Part shown: one piece after another, positions 35,701 through 46,240 of the stretch
Layout: each line of letters opens with the position of its first letter
Numbering within the stretch: position 1 is the stretch's first letter
NCBI GenBank assembly: GCA_963669155.1
Contig: OZ022579.1
Location: forward strand, 21,740,571-21,804,570
DNA from: Arbacia lixula
Taxonomy: Eukaryota; Echinodermata; Echinoidea; Arbacioida; Arbaciidae
DNA length: 64,000 nt
Reading direction: 5' to 3'
Made by a program: the position numbers and the translations under genes
The notes under the pieces: generated by a model
The model's input: only the letters and a program-made list of their open reading frames with translations
Told to the model about the DNA's origin: nothing
The model's database searches: none

Positions 35701-38700
35701 GATCTATTATCTCACCGATACCGCACAGGTAAGCGAATTTCGATTACTTCTTGCTTTTCCGTCAAAATCTTAAGAATTAGCGTCACTATGTCATAGTGTT
35801 CGTTGGAATTTGTAGAGTCTATATCATAATGTGCACAAAGTCAATTTGCTTCCGGGTTTCGGAGCGTCGCGTGAATATGAAACCAAAATGTACGATCATG
35901 TAGCCGCACCTACCTTTTGTACGTTCAATTGTCATTTATTTCATAGATTGTTGGTATCAGATGTGGAATATAGGCCAAATAATCAACTTTTGGTTTCAGG
36001 CAGTGTTGTAGTCAAGACCAGACCATCCGAGACCAAGATCAAGACCAAGACCAAACACCCCGAGACCAAGATCAAGAACCAAAAAATTGGTTCAAGATCA
36101 AGAACAGAGGTCCGAGACCAAGAACACCAAATTACGAGATCAAGACCAAGACCAAGACCACTCACCAGTATTTAAATTTCTACTAGTTTTGAGGAAACAC
36201 GCGTTATTTGTGGACTATGGTTTTGAGTATAAACTGTCTTATACTTGCACAACTTGCATAACATGAGCAGTCTGTAATATTCTTCTATATGGCTGAATTA
36301 AATGAAAAAATTGTTTTAAAAAAGTTATACTTTCAATGTGCTTTTTCAATCACTTCACAGGCATGCTCAAAGTTAAATGCACAATACAAGTCAGTAGCTA
36401 GTAGTTTAGCAACAAACTGCACAAAGGATCCAGGATCGTGATAATATGTATGATGGGGAAAAATACTTCTTTATCTCTGCATGAACATATTTGCCTGAGT
36501 TACTGAAAAAACATATCAAATACTGTGATTTTTTTTTAATAATGACAAAGGCACAAGGCATACAAAATGAACACAACTTCTTTCAAGAATGATGATTGTT
36601 TTCCGAAATATATTTAAGTCATTCGTTTTTCTCTATAAACACATACACATGACTTGAGTTACTTAATACTTATATATTCTTCTTATATACTTCTTTATTT
36701 CTGCATGAACATATTTGCCTGAGCTCCTGAAAAACATCAAATACTGTAAAGTTTTTTATAATAATGCCAAAGACACAAGGCATACAAAATAAACACAACT
36801 TCATTTCAAGAATGATGATTGTTTTCCGAAATATATTCGTCGTTCGTTTTTCTCTATAAACACATACACATGACCTGAGTTACTTATATATTCTTCTTAT
36901 ATACTTCTTTATTTCTGCATGAACATATTTGCCTGAGTTCCTGACAAACGTATCAAATACTGTGAAGTTTTTTTTTTAATAATGCCAAAGACAAAAGGCA
37001 TACAAGATAAACACAACTTCATTTCAAGAATGATGACACCGCCTGACAGGGCACTTAGTAAATGAAATTTCATATTTTTGGTGTATGACATGTACAGTAT
37101 AATCTTCAGTCTCTATATTGTGGGTACTAGCGCACCTATGTCTTGACACCTGTAGTTTATGGTATTCCATTAGGAAGGTCGCTGGCGTTCTGGGGTTGTT
37201 GTTGGTGCCTTAGGTTGTCCGGCTTTCGAGAATGCCAGCCATTATCTTTTCGAAACTGTGCCAGTTCAAGTGTGTTGTCAAGACATAACTATGCAGATAT
37301 ATTACTCCTTGTCGCTGTAATAGGGTGGGTGGGAGGGACGGGTGGGGTGACCGTTGAAAGTTGTAGATCTATGCTATTTGATTTGATTCTTATATTGCTA
37401 ACGTATCTGTGCTCAAAGTATGAGCCAGTGCTGTTTTTGTCTATTTTTTTACATTTATCCTGTTACGAGCGTGTTTTCATGTTGTTTCTTGAGTTGTTTA
37501 TGATTTCTTTTGTTCATTTCTTTGGTCAATTTGTTTATCCGTACTCCGAAGTGTTCTTTTAATCCACATTATTTTGGGGTCTATACGATTTACAAGCTTG
37601 CTTTAAATAGGCCCCATTCATATTTCTTTACCTATATCCACTGTATGTTTGATATTGACCATTATGTAATATTTTGCATCATTATGCTAGTTTTGTTTAT
37701 GTCAAAGACTGACTATGCTGATGTATTATTGCTTTTATTTTACATGTATTGAACAGAAATATGAATAAATTGAATTGAATTGAATTGAATTGAAATGATT
37801 GTTTTCCGAAACAGATTCGGAAAACATTCGTTTTTTCTCTACAAACACATACACGTTACTTATATATAGGTCAGGCAAATTGAGTATTGGTCAAACTTTA
37901 TCTTAGTAACCAAAACCTGCACCATTATGATATAAATGAATAATTATAACTCCACCATTTTCGAGATGTATACAACTATCACTAAAACCCTGTCATCATT
38001 CAAAAAGACCTGTCACAACTCGAGGGCATGCTCTATAGACTTATTGGTTTTAGCAATTTTTCATACAAAATTGTGCAATTCCTATTTTGTTAAAATAATT
38101 ACTGAATAGGGATATTATCAAGAACTATTCAAAAACTTACTTTGATTTCTGTCTGTACAACTGAAGACGGCTATCTATCAGTATCAGTACTTTAATTTAG
38201 CATGAGTTTTTTCTTCTTCCGGTAGAAACAAGTGAAGACACTGCCATGATTTAGTATACAATTAAATTTTAGCATGATTATTGTTTTGTTTTTTGTATGG
38301 TAAAACTTGTAAAACTTTTTAGTCGTCCCAGCGGCACACATTTTGGAATTATTTCAACATAATTTAGTAATTTTTGCAGCTCCATGTCGTCTTTTCATTT
38401 GGCGTAATTAAGACATAGTGTTGGCTCCTCTAGTATTTTTTTCTTTACGCTATTCGCACTAGCGAGCTTCGTGCCAAAAACATAAACAATACTCTATCTC
38501 GACCGGGAGGGGGGACTCTCATACTCTTTCAGTCTCACACGTGTATTGTATGCGATCACGCGTGCAGCATGGCACAGCTTGAGAGCTGGCTTGGAGAGTT
38601 TTACTACATCTACACACCATCGATCCAACTCGCAACACTGACCTCTTGGCTCGCATAAAGACGCATGTATCACCCAGTGTGATGCGCTTTGCATGTGTGA

Positions 38701-41700
38701 TGTTGGCACATATATTGCATGCTCGCTAATCTGCATCTCACGCTTCCCGTGCTATGCAGTGATCGGGCAGGGGCCGGGCCGGGTCGGCGGCAGGCTTGCA
38801 TAGTATAGTAGGGATGATTGTAACTCCAAATTGTATGCGCTCCGATCGACCAAGGAGAGTGATGTATCGTACGTATCTCCTTTCTCCGACATGCATTATC
38901 AATATGATTTATGTGTTATATCTTAATTTTAGTAGCTGGTCTCGGGCTGGTCTCGACGTAAAATCCGAGACCAGCAAGGCTCAAGACCAAGAACAAGACC
39001 AAGACCAGAGGGTTCGAGACCGAGATCAAGACCAAGAAAAAAAATCCTGATCTCGAGACTGGTCTCGAGACCAAGACCAGTCTCGAGAACTACAACACTG
39101 GTTTCAGGCAATGAGACGAACTATCACTTCCTCGGCAATCTGAATGTATACGCTATCTTTCCTCAGCTAAAAGCTTCGGAAAGATAGCTACATCCAGATC
39201 GCCTCGGAAGTGATAGTTCGTCCCATTACCTTCACCGACGTTGATTATTTGCTTATTACAGTGTTAGCAGCCTACATTGTGTTGTACACGAAACAGCCCA
39301 TTCATCACTGTTTCGTGTACCCAACCCACACATTTTCAACCCATCGCTGCTGTGCGACGCATTGGCGAGCACCAATTTTGTGAAATCCAAAATAAAACCC
39401 ATGACTAATTTGAGATAGGTTTGGGTGGTTGTGAAGGATTTGGGTCCTTGCGATGGGTTAACATGCATTGGAAGCCTTGGTGAAATCCTCCAGACCTACT
39501 AGTACTACATACAGCCACTATGTCCATACAACTGGTGGATGATACAGTTACAGAGTGCAAATAGAGTAAATCAGATCAAATACTAGCTGTTCTAGAAATA
39601 TTCATACATCAACACAAACTTCATCTCACCTTGTCTTTTTTGCTCTTTAGTGTGGGCTTGGACATCTTTTTACAGTGACTTTCAGAGACTTTCTTTTTCA
39701 GGGTAGACAGTGGAATACCACATCTTTTCCCTGCCTTTTTGACTGAAACCCCCGTCTTCACAAGCCGCAGGGCTTCCTCAAGATTTTCCTCAGTGAAGGT
39801 GCGTGGCTTGCTCCTCCCTCTGACAGATTTCCCAGAGATGTGACTTCTGAGAGTAGCCTCTGGGAGACCACATGTTTTTGCTGCCTTTCTTAGTGACACA
39901 CCCGTCTTCACTAGTGCCACTGCTTCAGCATGATCTGCCTCGGTGTAAGTCAATCGACCAGAACTGGGCTACAGTACACAGAAAGAAAAGAAAGGGAAAA
40001 AATTAAAATGAACAATTTTACATTTAGTGCCATACCATCCCACGTTCTTCTTTTTGCCCATTCATTACTGTGTATGTCCAATTACATTGTAGTTCTCATA
40101 CTATCGTGATGTGTGGCTCTCTGGTATATTGTTAACAAATATCATAGACACCATTGGATGTTCACACAATAAAAATCAATGTAGAACTGCCTATTACATG
40201 GAACTCTCTCATCTCCAGTATGAAATCTCATGAAATGAAATGCTTCACGAGCATTTTCAGAATTAAATACTATCCTTGTTCAAGTTTGACATGCTCCGAC
40301 TATAGTCTACATTCTTGTATCGTATTGCAGCGGTAAGCGGCACACAGCTCGCACTGCTCACACTGTTTGCATTAACCGCGGAGAGTGCGAAGTGGAGAAC
40401 CGCGAAGTGTGCTGCTTGTGATCTCTATCCAGGCTACCCACCCAAAACCTACTCAAGATCTAAAGATCAATATAATTCCACTCAAAGTCAGTTTCCAGTT
40501 CTATCATTGAGAGGGAAGTTCTTATCCAGGATTTGTTTCCATCGTCTGTGTGGGGTTTTTTTGTGCAAAATCTCCTTTTTTTGACCTGCACAAGGGACAC
40601 CCTGTCTTTGAGGTGCAGGCAGCAGAAGCAAATAGCTTCTACTTTAAGACCACTTGAATACCTGGAGCATAACCTAGCCATTCACCACAGGCATGAGTAG
40701 ATAAACGTGCTGAATACTAGACAATTGTGAACATTAGACACCCTGTCATTCTGCCATTCTATCTTGTCATTCCTCCAGTAGAGTACCAAAGTGTGATGTC
40801 ATTTGAGCATTATTGTCAAGACAACTGGTTCTAAACAATGCGGATAGAGCAAGCAGCGGTGATCACAGCAGGGACTGTCATTGGGAATGCCCGACACTAG
40901 CCCGATAAACATTATCAGACCGCTAAACCTCTCACCGGAGTGAGTTTGTTTAGAGCCAATTGTCTTGACAACATGCTGATATGACGACACCACTTCAGTA
41001 CTCTATACATAAGGAGGAATTCTCCTATTAACCAACATGATCTCACCTGATATTTGGGGGTTGTCGATTTTGGCTTGGACCTCTCTCTACTCTGAGGTCC
41101 AGAGACCTGCTTTTTCAGAGTAGACTGGAGAACATCACAGTTCTTTGCTGCACACCTCATTGAAACCCCTGTCTTCACTTGCTTCAGGGCTTTCTTGTGA
41201 TTTTCCTCAGTTGTCTTAGTTTTCTTGAGTTGTTGAGCTTTGGACTGATATGAATTATAGAATGAAGACAAATACAAAAGATGCTTCATTCATTCTGTTT
41301 TTCCTTTGGTTTACCATCCATGGCTGTGTGTATGCGTATGTCAAAATTATTTTGTCTAAACTGTGATATTTGGCTCTACACACAGTATTTGTCCTACATT
41401 TTTAAAATTACAAAAGCTAGATGCTGACATCACAGCATTACCTTATCACGCATCATGCTCCCATTTTGGTAGACCATGCAATAATAGGATGACATTTCAA
41501 ACAAAATTTCGAATTCAAATGTTTGTGAGTGTATTTAGAACAGGAATTAAGCCAAACTCTGATATGTGTTGACAATAAAAAAAAACAGAGTTATCTGGAT
41601 TCTTAGACTCGGAAACTGTTACGTGAGTCATGATGCTTCATATGCATTTTGTTAGTTTACAAGAAAAAATGTAAAATTTATACTCATACGTTAGTCATTG

Positions 41701-43357
41701 CCCTTTCACTCATTTATCATGATTTTTTGATGTAACACCACATGCCTTTCATGTTATCTTAATTTTATGAAAGCTAAATTCAGCTGTGTCACGCGAGTCA
41801 CGTTTCCCATTACACGAGTCACAAATTCAAGAGGCCATCATTTCTCAGTGAGGCAATATTATTAAAAGCCAATACGGCACAGAGTGCAGAGGGTCATCCA
41901 AGTTTTATTCCTGAAGTTTCAAATTGATATTACCTGTATTTCCATAGGAAATTATACAAGTATAAAGTGATGTCAAGGAACCTCATTTCTATCGCTCACA
42001 CTAGTCACACTATTAAAATCATGTTTTTTTCAGTGAAAAAATATTTTTTCAGAAGTTCTTTCTATACTTAAATCTACTTCAGCAATACCCTTACTAAATG
42101 AAATAAAGTGAACAAGGGATATGCAGTATGGCAGAAGATTTAAAGTGCTATTTTTCTTCAAATATCATGTGAGTCACGGTGGAATGGCTGTTTGACAATT
42201 CTAGCAATACAGGGGAACCCCGTTATAACGAGGGGATCGGGACCCACACTTTTTCCTCGCTATAGCCGATTGCTCGCTATACCAGTACATATCAATATAT
42301 ATCAATACATACAGAAAAAATGCATATATAGGACTACACAAATAATAACATATTTACCGTTAGTACTGTAATCTTTTAATGGCTTTGCAAGCATTCTAAA
42401 TTGAATTCACTAGCTAACAATTCACTAAAATATCTTACAGCACTGTTGGAGACGTAAATAAATGATATTTCCAACGCCTCCGTTTACCGACAAATGAAGC
42501 AGCGGGGAGGCTCATTTACCCGGCCGTGCCTGCTGGCATGACCACGTGTATGCAATGAATGATCATTGAATGCAATCTCCAGGCACGGCCGGTCGTACAC
42601 GCGCGGTGTCGCATGTGTGTAGAGGCGCCATGTGCATGCGTGACTTCACGGGGGCATGCAGTACCCAGAGCTAGCTGTATAGAGATACGGCTCTGGCAGA
42701 GACAGTACCGCACGCACGTAATGTGGACATGTATGCATGTGTGGCTGTGTGTGTGTGTGGATTCTTGCACGGTGTGTGTGATCAGTGTTTAACGGCGCAA
42801 AGAAAATTGCTTGACTATGTGCTGTTGTTGCATTTCCCTCGCTGCGCGGCGTGGCTGTAACGGAGTGCTCGTAATAACGGGGTTGATTTCTTTTCTTTTT
42901 CCTTATTCTTGGGCTGGGAATTTGCCTCGTTATAGCAGAAATTTCGCTATAGCCGATCTCGTTATATGAAAACAGAATACACGGAGGTCTATGGAAGAAA
43001 AATCGGGCCCCAAGAAATGTCCTCGTAATAACAGGGTTCTCGCTATACCCGTGCTTTTTATAACGGGGTTTCCCTGTAGTACCTTATTTGCATGAATAAT
43101 AAATAGTCAATGGTATTTTTCATGCATACATTTGAACAATGAGTACGCAGGATTTTTCACATCAACAAACATCTCACCTGTTCTTTGTAGGCCGTTAATA
43201 TTTCGGGCTTGATATGCCTTTTGACATAACATCTAAGAGTAGACTCTGGAACACCACATCTTCTAGCTGCCTCTGTGATTGTCCATCCCCTTGACACTAG
43301 CTTCAGCCATTTCTTGTGATTTTTCCTTGTGTAATTCATACGGTCACGGGGCTTGGA
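31709..43357 (-). CDS. Psq-array / Tc5-HTH / degenerate pogo (jerky-like) DDE protein
   Basis: Five minus-strand exons (43357-43178, 41244-41047, 39968-39630, 34731-34489 and 32785-31709) join entirely in phase 0 through GTGAG donors, giving 678 residues. The first four carry five Psq-like helix-turn-helix modules of about 55 residues. Each has the pattern [TY]-x-E-x-N-H-x-x-A-L-x-L-V-K-T-G-V-S-x-[RK]-x-A-x-x-C-G-[VLI]-P, and most end in a basic R-S/T-K-P motif. Residues about 300-355 form a Tc5/CENP-B-type HTH across the last junction. A pogo/jerky DDE domain follows. Its first acid is Asn (Y-N-V-N-E-I-G-F, about 402), the second is kept (L-L-Y-D-G-H, about 511), and the usual Q-P-L-D is Q-A-G-G-D (about 544-548). 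A nuclear DNA-binding protein without transposase activity is the likely product. Any true start exon may lie upstream. Confidence 0.75.
33253..34069. mobile_element. pogo/Tigger-like non-autonomous element, copy 1
   Basis: An 817-bp element flanked by TA. Its ends are CAGGCAAACCCTGTTATAAC and, inverted, TAATGGGGTTTGCCTG. The inner sequence has repeated GCTATAGCGAG words and CACA-rich and GC-richer central parts. It is an inverted relative of the element at 42210. CAGG termini with TA flanks suit pogo/Tigger. It lies in the last intron of the Psq/DDE gene. Confidence 0.75.
34489..34731 (-). CDS. Psq module 5 plus start of Tc5 HTH
   Basis: An 81-codon phase 0-0 exon with acceptor CTTTTTTTTAG and donor GTGAGT. 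It carries A-L-V-N-T-G-V-S-I-R-Q-A-A-E-R-C-G-M-P, then S-V-R-G-R-T-K-P, then the opening helix of the Tc5 domain (L-F-N-H-I-S-F-M-A-E-C-G-Y). The last helix is completed by the next exon. Confidence 0.85.
36465..37035. repeat. tandem repeat of about 215-225 bp, nearly 3 copies
   Basis: The word ACTTCTTTATTTCTGCATGA recurs at 36465, 36689 and 36903. Each unit also has CAAGAATGATGATTGTTTTC and CTATAAACACATACACATGA. The last unit is cut by an insertion at about 37036 and resumes at 37794. Confidence 0.8.
37036..37793 (+). repeat. LINE-like 3' fragment with (GAATT)n tail
   Basis: It interrupts a tandem-repeat unit between CAAGAATGATGA and AATGATTGTTTTCC. It ends in TGAATAAATTGAATTGAATT repeats, as many LINE 3' ends do. 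An open frame of 139 codons resembles no protein I know. Confidence 0.45.
39630..39968 (-). CDS. Psq modules 3 and 4 in one exon
   Basis: A 113-codon phase 0-0 exon with acceptor TGTACTGTAG and donor GTGAGA. It contains two HTH modules in tandem: L-V-K-T-G-V-S-L-R-K-A-A-K-T-C-G-L-P and L-V-K-T-G-V-S-V-K-K-A-G-K-R-C-G-I-P. Each is followed by a basic S-K-P segment. The two modules are similar enough to indicate internal duplication. Confidence 0.85.
40781..41003. mobile_element. hairpin MITE, copy 2
   Basis: Same family as 13441-13668, with TA at both edges. Inverted blocks TTGTCAAGACAACTGG and CAATTGTCTTGACAACATG. It lies directly downstream of the Psq module 2 exon. Confidence 0.75.
41047..41244 (-). 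CDS. Psq module 2 exon
   Basis: A 66-codon phase 0-0 exon with acceptor AATTCATATCAG and donor GTGAGA. The module reads Q-V-K-T-G-V-S-M-R-C-A-A-K-N-C-D-V-L, so the usual Gly-x-Pro turn is replaced by D-V-L. It is followed by R-E-R-S-K-P-K-S. A hairpin MITE begins about 40 bases beyond its donor. Confidence 0.8.
42210..43076. mobile_element. pogo/Tigger-like non-autonomous element, copy 2
   Basis: An 867-bp element with TA flanks. Its ends are CAGGGGAACCCCGTTATAAC and, inverted, TATAACGGGGTTTCCCTG. Internal blocks (GCTATAGCCGAT, the CATGCCAGCAGGC region, CCTCCGTGTATTC) are shared with the 33253 copy in opposite orientation. It lies in the first recognised intron of the Psq/DDE gene. Confidence 0.8.
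43178..43357 (-). CDS. Psq module 1 exon, most 5' exon found
   Basis: A 60-codon phase 0-0 exon with acceptor TTGAACTGCAG and donor GTGAGA. The module reads L-V-S-R-G-W-T-I-T-E-A-A-R-R-C-G-V-P-E-S, followed by H-I-K-P. An in-frame ATG at 43337-43339 could start translation. Otherwise a further 5' exon exists that I could not identify with confidence. Confidence 0.75.
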
Positions 43358-43484
43358 CTGCAGTTCAAAAAAGAAAAAGAAAAATAATTCAAGTAGTAAA
43401 TTATTAAGGAATAAACCAAGCCTACTGTTAACTTACTGTCCAACTATTCGAATCAACCCAACAAGATGTGTGTGCGAATTACAG

Positions 43485-44745
43485 CTCCTGACAGACTTAA
43501 GGCGCTGTTTGGGACTGAACACCAGAAGGCTGTGACTGAGCAACAATGGAACTCAAGCGCACCAACTTCTTCAGATACATCGCAAAGAGGTTTTGCCATT
43601 AGTAACAGAAAACTGGGACAAGCTTGGTGAAGAAGAAAGGAGGCCCATAGAGGATCTGACATCCTTCCTCCGTGGACTCCACAGCTTGGTACAATATGCA
43701 GAAGTTTCTGACAAAAACTTTTGCAAAGGTTGAGAAGGAAATGTTTGAGGGGAAAGGACTAGGTGCTGCTCTCAAGGGACTGGCATTGAAGCGTGAAAAC
43801 AAGGTTCTGAGGTTGGTCCAGTCAGCAACAAAGGCGTTTGCTCGCGGAGGTGATGGAAGGTCTGGGAACTATGGCCAGTTGAAGGTATATTTTAAAGAAC
43901 TACTTCAAAGTTACAACATGCGCTCATTACCTTTTAGAGGTAACCGTTTCAATATACTGTGTTTTAACGCAGCACATGTTTACGTCTACATGTCTACTAC
44001 CTTCATGTATCTCAACACATGAAGTCATATCTAGACAGGGGAGCAACAAACAAACTTCTCCATGCAGTTCATGCTGATCTTCAAAAACATTTCTACCTAG
44101 CAGGCTGTAGGGCTTTGAGACTTGGAAGCAAGTTTGTGACAACACCTCTGTGGCAGCTCCTGGAGGATACAGCAGTGCATATTCTAAACCTGCCTCCTGT
44201 CTACAATGACATCTTGAAGTTGCTGAATGATGCAGGAAATGATCAGACTGCAGCTTTTCTTGGCACGAGCCCATCATAGATGAACCTATCTTGAATGCCG
44301 TGTAGGAACCTACTGAACATAATGGCCTAGCTACCACCATTTTTGCAGCACATGTGTCCAGCTCTGAGTTAAGTTATGGTGTCTCACTCTGAACATTTGC
44401 AGGAACTCACCAAGATCTGCGCTAAAGACCAGACAGCTAGTGTTGACAAACAGAACACGTATTTGCATACTTGGACTACTTGATGAGGACACGTCCAATT
44501 CTGTACTCTTGGCAAATAAAGCAACTTTCATGTTTCCCCTTGACAAAACAGAGGAATGGTTGGATGGAATGCTGGCAGAAGACATTGTAGAAATCATGAA
44601 TGCAGCCAGGACTGCAGCAAGAAAGATGACCAAGAAGTTTCATGGAAGGGAAGCAAACATGGTCGATGAAAAGAGGAAAACACTCAAGGAGAAAGAGAGG
44701 GGGAGGCCAAAGAGCAGATAACTTGAAAAGTTTACAACAGACATT
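43485..44745 (+). pseudogene. decayed copy of an unnamed animal protein family
   Basis: Frames E-V-L-P-L-V-T-E-N-W-D-K-L, then S-L-P-F-R-G-N-R-F-N-I, then L-L-H-A-V-H-A-D-L-Q-K-H-F, then F-P-L-D-K-T-E-E-W-L-D-G-M lie in order but in shifting frames, with at least three disruptions (near 43600, 43700 and 44020) and stops near 44277. I recognise the layout from uncharacterised proteins in marine animals, but no function is known to me. A conserved block ends in a Lys/Glu-rich tail. This copy is almost certainly non-functional. Confidence 0.55.
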
Positions 44746-45036
44746 CAATACTATGGACTCTGGCAGAACGAGATGGAGGTGCATGAGAAGCTCTTTTCTT
44801 TACACCATGAATTTTGTTATTAATCGAAATAATCAAGTGATGTTGAAATGTGTTTCTGTATTTTGTGTGTCCACCAAGTAGTGGGATTATTCTTTTTCAA
44901 TCTTTCTGTTCCTTTGCATAGAAATAAATATTTCCACTTTCTTTTTTTTTTATGGTATGATTTTTATCATACCTTATCATTAACCATGGCTTTTTAATTT
45001 GTATCACACTCTGATGCAATTTAAGACATTTTTCTT

Positions 45037-45077
45037 GGTGTGTGTGTGTGTGTTTGTGTGTGTGCGCGCGCGTGCGC
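45037..45077. repeat. (TG)n/(CG)n microsatellite
   Basis: Mixed TG and CG dinucleotide run. Confidence 0.9.
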
Positions 45078-45377
45078 ATCCATTTCAGTTTTGGTACTTG
45101 ACTGGGACTTGAATTAATTATTTTCAACATCTTCTTGAAACTGAATATATATGTTTAGATTTGTTTTTAAATTACATTTCCTTAATCCTTTCTGTCGAGT
45201 TTCTCTAGTACTAAGAATAATGTCTAGATCTTGGATATTTTTGTTTTTTCAAACCTGAAAGCAGAATTTTAATATCACCTTTAAATCTTGATTGAACTAG
45301 ATCTGGCATAGATTTGCTGACCAGGAGTACTATGAAATGGTGATAGGCCAGGTACCTACATAATGGCATTACCAAAA

Positions 45378-46240
45378 GAACCAATGGCAAGCTACATATG
45401 CTCCGTTTACTGAAACGTTTTTCTGTACCGATATATGAGGGCTATATCCGCCCTGTTATTGAGTACGGCGCCCCTGTATGGAGCAATGGCATTACCCAGA
45501 AGCAATACTCTGACCTAAAGAAAATACAAAAACATGCTTTACGGATCATACTCGGAAGGCAATATGTTTCATACGAGAACACTCTTTTATTTTTTCAATT
45601 ACAGAGACTAGACAGCAGGAGACAAAAATTGTGTCTGAAATTCGCTAAAAACACCTTTGAAAACACTATTGTTGCAAGACTGGAAATGCAGTGGCAAAAG
45701 CTGCCAGCCTCGGGGTCACTGCACTTTCCACTCTTGCGCACGAACCTCGCGTTGCTGTCCCGTGTGTGGCAATCACGTGCGACGCATGCGCAGGACAGCA
45801 ACAAATTACCAACAGCTAGCTCCAGAATCCAGCAGAGCGCTAGCGATCAGTTGGAGCTTGGACGTTAACAAAAACACAGGCTCGTCTACGACGTTCCCAG
45901 CCCTCCAGCTCACGCACGCACGGAACACCTGAAGGCAACACTGCGACTACGCAACCCGGCGCCCAGCGGTTCCCCTCGCCGACACATACATTGATACGCG
46001 AGTATCCCTGTATATATATATTTGTATAGTAGACACTCTAGTTGCTGTCGCCGCACCCTCGGCTATCCCATAGGCGAAGACGACTATACTATGCTACTCA
46101 GAAACTGCCTTCTCCAAACACCACAGCATGGAAGAAATTTCATACGGCAACATAAACTCCCGGAACTCAGTTTTAGAACAAACCGAACGAGATACAGCCC
46201 AATTCCATTGCTGGTGCACCTGTACAACTCAAACTAAAAT
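45378..46240 (+). pseudogene. non-LTR retrotransposon reverse-transcriptase C terminus
   Basis: The plus frame from 45378 gives I-Y-E-G-Y-I-R-P-V-I-E-Y-G-A-P-V-W-S-N-G, then I-Q-K-H-A-L-R-I-I-L-G, the standard C-terminal region of LINE RT. The frame becomes unlike RT after about 45680. RT-like sequence resumes near 46110 and ends T-N-R-T-R-Y-S-P-I-P-L-L-V-H-L-Y-N-S-N-stop at 46237. The middle (about 45680-46100) may be an insertion. Confidence 0.7.

Larger units (their letters stand above)
36001..39100. mobile_element. hAT-like non-autonomous element, 3.1 kb
   Basis: Terminal inverted repeats CAGTGTTGTAGT / ACTACAACACTG are bordered by a perfect 8-bp direct repeat GTTTCAGG (35993-36000 and 39101-39108), the target size of hAT elements. 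Subterminal regions are dense in GACCAAGA/TCTTGGTC words at both ends (36015-36165 and 38940-39085). There is no transposase frame. The interior holds a tandem repeat and a LINE-like insertion. Confidence 0.85.
34949..39256. mobile_element. repeat element interrupted by a hAT-like insertion
   Basis: 34949-36000 and 39101-39256 together match, in inverse orientation, the element at 60155-60745 (GGTCAAGAGTTGATCACGTG, GGTTTCAGGCAATGAGACGA and GAAGTGATAGTTCGT blocks). Within the left part a unit of about 310 bp is tandemly duplicated (35244 and 35554). The 3' block 39109-39240 is itself a hairpin with GAACTATCACTTCC arms. It lies in the 4.9-kb intron of the Psq/DDE gene. Confidence 0.65.

Noticed and set aside
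35831..36175. Lys/Thr/Arg-rich frame
   Set aside because: Created by GACCAAGA subterminal repeats of the hAT-like element.
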